Of a stretch of 64,000 nt of DNA, positions 59,886 through 64,000 are shown piece after piece. The stretch is taken from NCBI RefSeq assembly GCF_013373865.1, contig NC_050474.1, positions 22,681,716-22,745,715 of the forward strand, in the 5' to 3' direction. Position 1 is the stretch's first letter. Each line of letters opens with the position of its first letter. A model generated the notes under the pieces. It was given only the letters and a program-made list of their open reading frames with translations. It did not search any database and was not told where the DNA came from. Origin of the DNA: Monomorium pharaonis (Eukaryota > Arthropoda > Insecta > Hymenoptera > Formicidae). A program made the position numbers and the translations under genes.

Positions 59886-61692
59886 AAGGAATGTTCCCCT
59901 TCGAGGGAGAGACTGTCTTTTCACTCGGCCCATTCCGTGGTCACGTCAGTCAGCACACATTTCGCTCCTTTTCCCATTTCTCGTAGTCACGCGTGTACGA
60001 ACCGCGCCCACGCTCCGCACACGCGTCCAGAAAAAGGAAGATATCAAGAGCGCGACACGCGCTGTGCAATCGATAGGACGGAATCGTAAGTGATTTTGCA
60101 GTTCGCGAGCCGGAGATCGTGACTTTTCTTCAAACGGTGAAAGCCGAGGAGAGGACCCTCGAGCGGGGAAAAAGAAGAGAGGAGTCCCACGCGTTTATTA
60201 AATTAGAAAACACTCGCGCAAAGTAAGACGAGCCTTTTTGGGCGCGTTACACGTGTTAGAAAGTGCTTTTTTCGTTCACGGAAGTTTTACGTTGGTGATC
60301 CATACCAAAGCTTAGAGAGCAATAAGTTAGCAATGTCGATTAATATTAAAAAATAAAACGTTTGGTGATTTCACAAAGTTACGAGTACATAATTGTTCTG
60401 TGAAGTATTAAAAATAACTATCAATGTATCTTTTATCTTATCTTCCAGATATAATTTAAAGTTAAAATAATTTTCAATTTGTGTAAACTTAATGATAAAA
60501 TAATTAAAAGGTTTGTCAATATAAGCAAGTATTAAATATTAAAATTTCAAATTTCTTACATGTCTATCAAACAATTGTAAATTAAAAAGAATATAAAAAA
60601 ATGTTTAATGTATGTTTTTAATTATCTTATTAATACTAAGTACACTCTATTAAGAGTATTATAATTTTAAAGAAGAGATATTTAGAGAGTTTATTACAGA
60701 GATTATTAAAGGTAATTTTCCATTTTTTTTTTCTTAAATACTGTAATGATTGAGAATATAATTTTATATTACGAAAATTATCAAAAAATGGAAGAATATA
60801 GTTAAGTTCTTGTATTTTATTTATTTAATTAATGTACACACATCTGTAAAATATTTAGTTTTAAAATTTTGAACCATAAGTAGGACTTACAATTTATCAC
60901 GGTTTCATTTTTTTGTCCCAGAAAAAAAATTGTAACAACGGCATTTTGATTTAACGGGATTTTACGAGTTTCGCAACAAAGGCTCACGCGCGAAAGCGTG
61001 AAGACACCTCGAGGTGACAATCTTCACGAAGAATTTTTTAAGAGAGAGGACGTACATTTGCATTTCTTCAGTTTTAGTCAAAACTTTCAGAAAATAGCAG
61101 ACCTATTGTATGCAAAGCTTCAACCGCTACAAGGGAAAACTGATCTTCGAGATCAGCGGACGGTAGTCCCCGATGAGTAGCCCAATGCCTTCTGTCCCCC
61201 ATTCCTGTAGCCCTATGTTGACGCGGAGGTGGCCGCGGCGCTCGCGAGTTCTCCCCCCGATACCGGCGTAAGAAGGAGGTCACCCGGTCACCCAGATGAG
61301 GTTCCTTGCCCGCCGTTTGTTGCCACTTGGTCGCGTCGCATCGCGCACCGACGGCGGCCGGTGTCGGGGTGCCCCACCGACACGACGGTCCTGACCAATC
61401 CTGTCCCCTGTTTTCGTGCCGACCGCCGAACCGGTCGGCGATCCCGCACCCGTGATGCCGGCGCCGTGTCCAGATTTAAGCTTCTTCTTTGCCGGGCAGG
61501 ATCTCCGAAGATCTCGCTCGCGCGGTCAAGTTAACTTTGCGCCGTCCGTCACACCGCGTGGTCACATCACCGCGATCGATCCCGAAGATCGTCCGACAAC
61601 TGTTGCTCGACCGAGGGCTCGCGCGCGATCGTTCTTCGCCGTGAAGGGAACGGCCTCGTTGAGCGAACAGTAATTTTGGAAAAACATACACC
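59886..61692. other. Region upstream of DUF4773 member 5, probably including its promoter and leader
   Basis: An AT-rich part (60.3-60.95 kb) is followed by a GC- and CpG-rich stretch (about 61.1-61.67 kb) directly before the ATG at 61693. Short frames here have no domain or splice support. The GC-rich stretch is the likely core promoter and 5'UTR. Confidence 0.45.
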
Positions 61693-64000
61693 ATGGCTGT
61701 GAGGGCCACGATCTTGGTGCTGATGGTCACGCTGGTGGTCGTCGCGTCCGCTGGATTGCTCGGTGAGCTGTTCGGGGCAAAATGCGATTTAAGGGAGAGG
61801 ACTGGTGCGAAGGCCGATTCGGGTGATTCGCGTGAGCTGACCGCCACGCGCGCCGGTGATTTCAACGCGCGGATACGACACGGACCCACGTGCTTAACTT
61901 CGGCGCGACCGCGATTGTTGTTTTGCATCGTGTTCACGTGATAATCGCGATTGCAAAAAGGATATTACACTTCTACTTGTTCGAAATGTTGATTGGCGTT
62001 TAATTCGTGTTGTCGCAAAGTAAAACTGATTTGAATATAGTAATTTATTGTTGGTATAAACCATTTGTTTGCGGTGTCGTTTCTTGTCAAAAAATATTGC
62101 TGACAGTTCAAAGAGAAGAAAGTTACTTCTCTACACATAGTATATTAAGAATTTCTACTTCTGTTGCATTTTTTATCTTCAGGCTAATATTCTTTTTTAA
62201 AATTTAGGATTACATTTATATGCTCCGTTTCAAATAAATGTAAAAGTGCTCGACGTAAGAGTATCACGATGACAATTTAAATTAGAACTGTTCTCTAATT
62301 TCACTTTCGTTTCACGCCATTCGATTCTGAACTCCCTTTGTCTCCTATTATCGAGCGTCGTTCATAAAAGCCTGACAAAAGATGCTCTCAAAACTGTCAT
62401 TCGGCCACTTGATCTCGACAATGCGCGAGAAAGTTCAATGGAAATCCACGCATTGGCACACTTAGCACCCAGGTGTAGCCCCGCGGATTCACGAACGTGG
62501 GGCATAAAAGTTTCAAATGTCACAGTCTGATTCGTCATTCCTCCGAGGGAGAGAATCCAAAGGAAACTTTTACGACGCGACGGAGAAACGTAGTAGAAAT
62601 TTGGCTTCCATTTGACTTTCGATCGGCGCCGCGACTTTCGTTTCGTTCCGATTTCTCTATTCCGAGTTTCTCTGCCACGCGCGTCCCTTATCTCACAAAT
62701 ATACGCACACATACGCGCGTGTGCGCGCGCACACATACACACACATACGTTTCCTGCCCGCAGAGACCCTGCTCTCGTGGAATATCCCAGAGGTCGAGGG
62801 GAGATCGACCACGCCGCAGTCCAAGTGCTTGTGCCAGACTTCCGGCTGCCTCTGCTGCGTTGACCTGAACTTGACGACCACGATCGATCTAGGTGGACCG
62901 GCATGCGTCAACATTAAGCAAAAGGAGCAGAATATCTCCTTGAACTTGAGTTATGGCGACAATCCGATTCACAACGCGACAATAAAAATTGGCAAGTAGT
63001 CAAATAATACAAAAAGAAAATATTATCAAATATTTGTATTATCAAATTAAAACTAATACATTTGTTTAACAATTGTTATTTTATTTATGCATATATGTAA
63101 GCTAGAAATTATATTTTTGCTTATACATAATTTAATCTTTTTTAAAAAAATTTGATAATCTTAAATTTCAGCAAAATATCTTTACTAAAGAGATTATAAC
63201 ATTGTACATAAATCGGAATGTGCTTTTTTATTGCATCAAACTGATCGGATTAAATTTGTCGTCGTCGGCATTTATGTTCTTGCAGAGAATGCGGCCAACA
63301 AACCGACCTGCATGAACCTGTTGTCGGATCTGGCTCAAATTTGTGCGCGGTTTACATCAGTGAGGCAATCTGATGTCGGTGGCTACGACGGCTGCATGGT
63401 AATCGAGCCGGCTTTGCTGGGTGCGCCGCAAGCCACATACCACATAGGGTGCTTCAACTTTTATCAAGGTGTTCGACAAGTGGAGGTTTCTGCGTAGGTA
63501 TCTTTATGATCTAGTCAAAAGAGTTTACGAAATACGAAGAAATTCTTTTAAAAAATTTCTATTGCTTTTTTTAAAATAATTTTGCGCAGCATCACAGAGA
63601 CGACGGAGCCCTCTGACAACGCAGACGAAGAGTATGATACCCTGAATACTGATGAATTGATCGCCGCTGTATCCGCCAGCGCCGAGCAGGGCATCGCGCT
63701 GTTCACTCAATGGCTGGGTCTCAACCTGAACCCAAAGCTAAATTTCACGAGCAAGGAGAATGGACAGCAGGATCAACATCAACAGCAAACGACAAATAAT
63801 GGACGGGCAGCAGAATCATCAGCCGACGTGTCCTCGAGATCGGCTCGCAACATGGCCGATGTCGTCCAGAACGAGAAGAGCGACGAACGGTTTAAGCAGC
63901 TGTTGAGCGCCCAGGACAACGTCCTGAAAGGCTCGGCAACGATCGGACAGTCCCACGGTGCGGAGACTACGTTTGTTTACTCCAAGCCGAGCGATCTGAT
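61693..64000 (+). CDS. DUF4773-type secreted cysteine-rich protein, cluster member 5 (3'-partial)
   Basis: Function unknown. Visible exons: 61693-61762, 62764-62991, 63286-63493, 63590-64000 and beyond. Phases are 1,1,2, and 305 codons are seen. The start ATG has a good context (ACACCATGG). Exon 1 is a signal peptide (MAVRATILVLMVTLVVVASA). The core is CLCQTSGCLCC (C45, C47, C52, C54, C55). It is followed by ACVNIKQKEQNISLNLSYGD, PTCMNLLSDLAQICARFTSV, GCMVIEPALL and YHIGCFNF. Exon 4 is hydrophilic, with an acidic EPSDNADEEYDTLNTDEL, a Gln-rich stretch, and continues off the window. The second intron starts with GC (TTG/GCAAGT), a rare GC-AG intron. The exon-3 donor GC/GTAGGT is chosen because the next in-frame codon is TAG. 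It is transcribed head-to-head with member 4, 8.9 kb away. Confidence 0.85.

Noticed and set aside
62362..62904. 180-codon minus-strand frame
   Set aside because: Overlaps antisense to exon 2 of DUF4773 member 5 and a CA/CG-rich simple repeat. No family resemblance.
1..64000. CRISPR array, rRNA or prokaryotic-type operon
   Set aside because: No regularly spaced identical repeats and no rRNA-like sequence. All genes are intron-bearing eukaryotic genes, apart from the single-coding-exon UTP11, which has a leader intron.

Overview
The window is nuclear DNA from an insect. It has AT-rich introns and intergenic DNA, short GT-AG introns, and GC-richer coding exons. The gene set (an arthropod Dscam, Bap55, CLN3, FTSJ1/Trm7, UTP11 and a family of insect-type DUF4773 secreted proteins) and the overall texture suggest a hymenopteran, possibly an ant; that placement is inference. 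All gene models below were built by hand from reading frames, splice sites and matching intron phases. Every complete model sums to a whole number of codons.

Layout. 1-13.2 kb (+): the 3' thirteen coding exons of a Dscam-family receptor (FN1 to the cytoplasmic tail) and its 2.2-kb 3'UTR. 13.9-16.5 kb (+): Bap55/ACTL6-type actin-related protein, six exons. 16.75-17.43 kb: two small MITE-like elements. 19.9-25.9 kb (-): CLN3/battenin, seven exons, convergent with Bap55. 26-34.5 kb: no gene recognised, but a 1.3-kb strand-asymmetric pyrimidine-rich block lies inside. 34.5-37.3 kb (-): an unrecognised 671-residue zinc-finger-like protein. 38.1-40.0 kb (-): FTSJ1/Trm7 tRNA 2'-O-methyltransferase. 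It is divergent from UTP11 (40.9-41.6 kb, +) across a likely bidirectional promoter.

42.1-64.0 kb holds a cluster of five divergent DUF4773-type genes (four on -, one on + running off the window). Each has a signal-peptide exon, a CxC...CxCC core and mostly phase-1 introns. Two end in Asp-rich tails, one of them about 380 residues long. A U6 snRNA retropseudogene with a 15-bp target duplication sits between the first two. Between the fourth and fifth genes lies a 2.7-kb interval bounded by short inverted repeats. It contains an 812-nt almost cytosine-free stretch, a tRNA-Thr-like SINE head and a 118-bp fold-back.

The housekeeping genes (chromatin remodelling, lysosome, tRNA modification, ribosome biogenesis) have no functional link beyond proximity. 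The DUF4773 cluster is the one locus that looks like a lineage-specific, locally duplicated system, and it is the best candidate here for undescribed biology.
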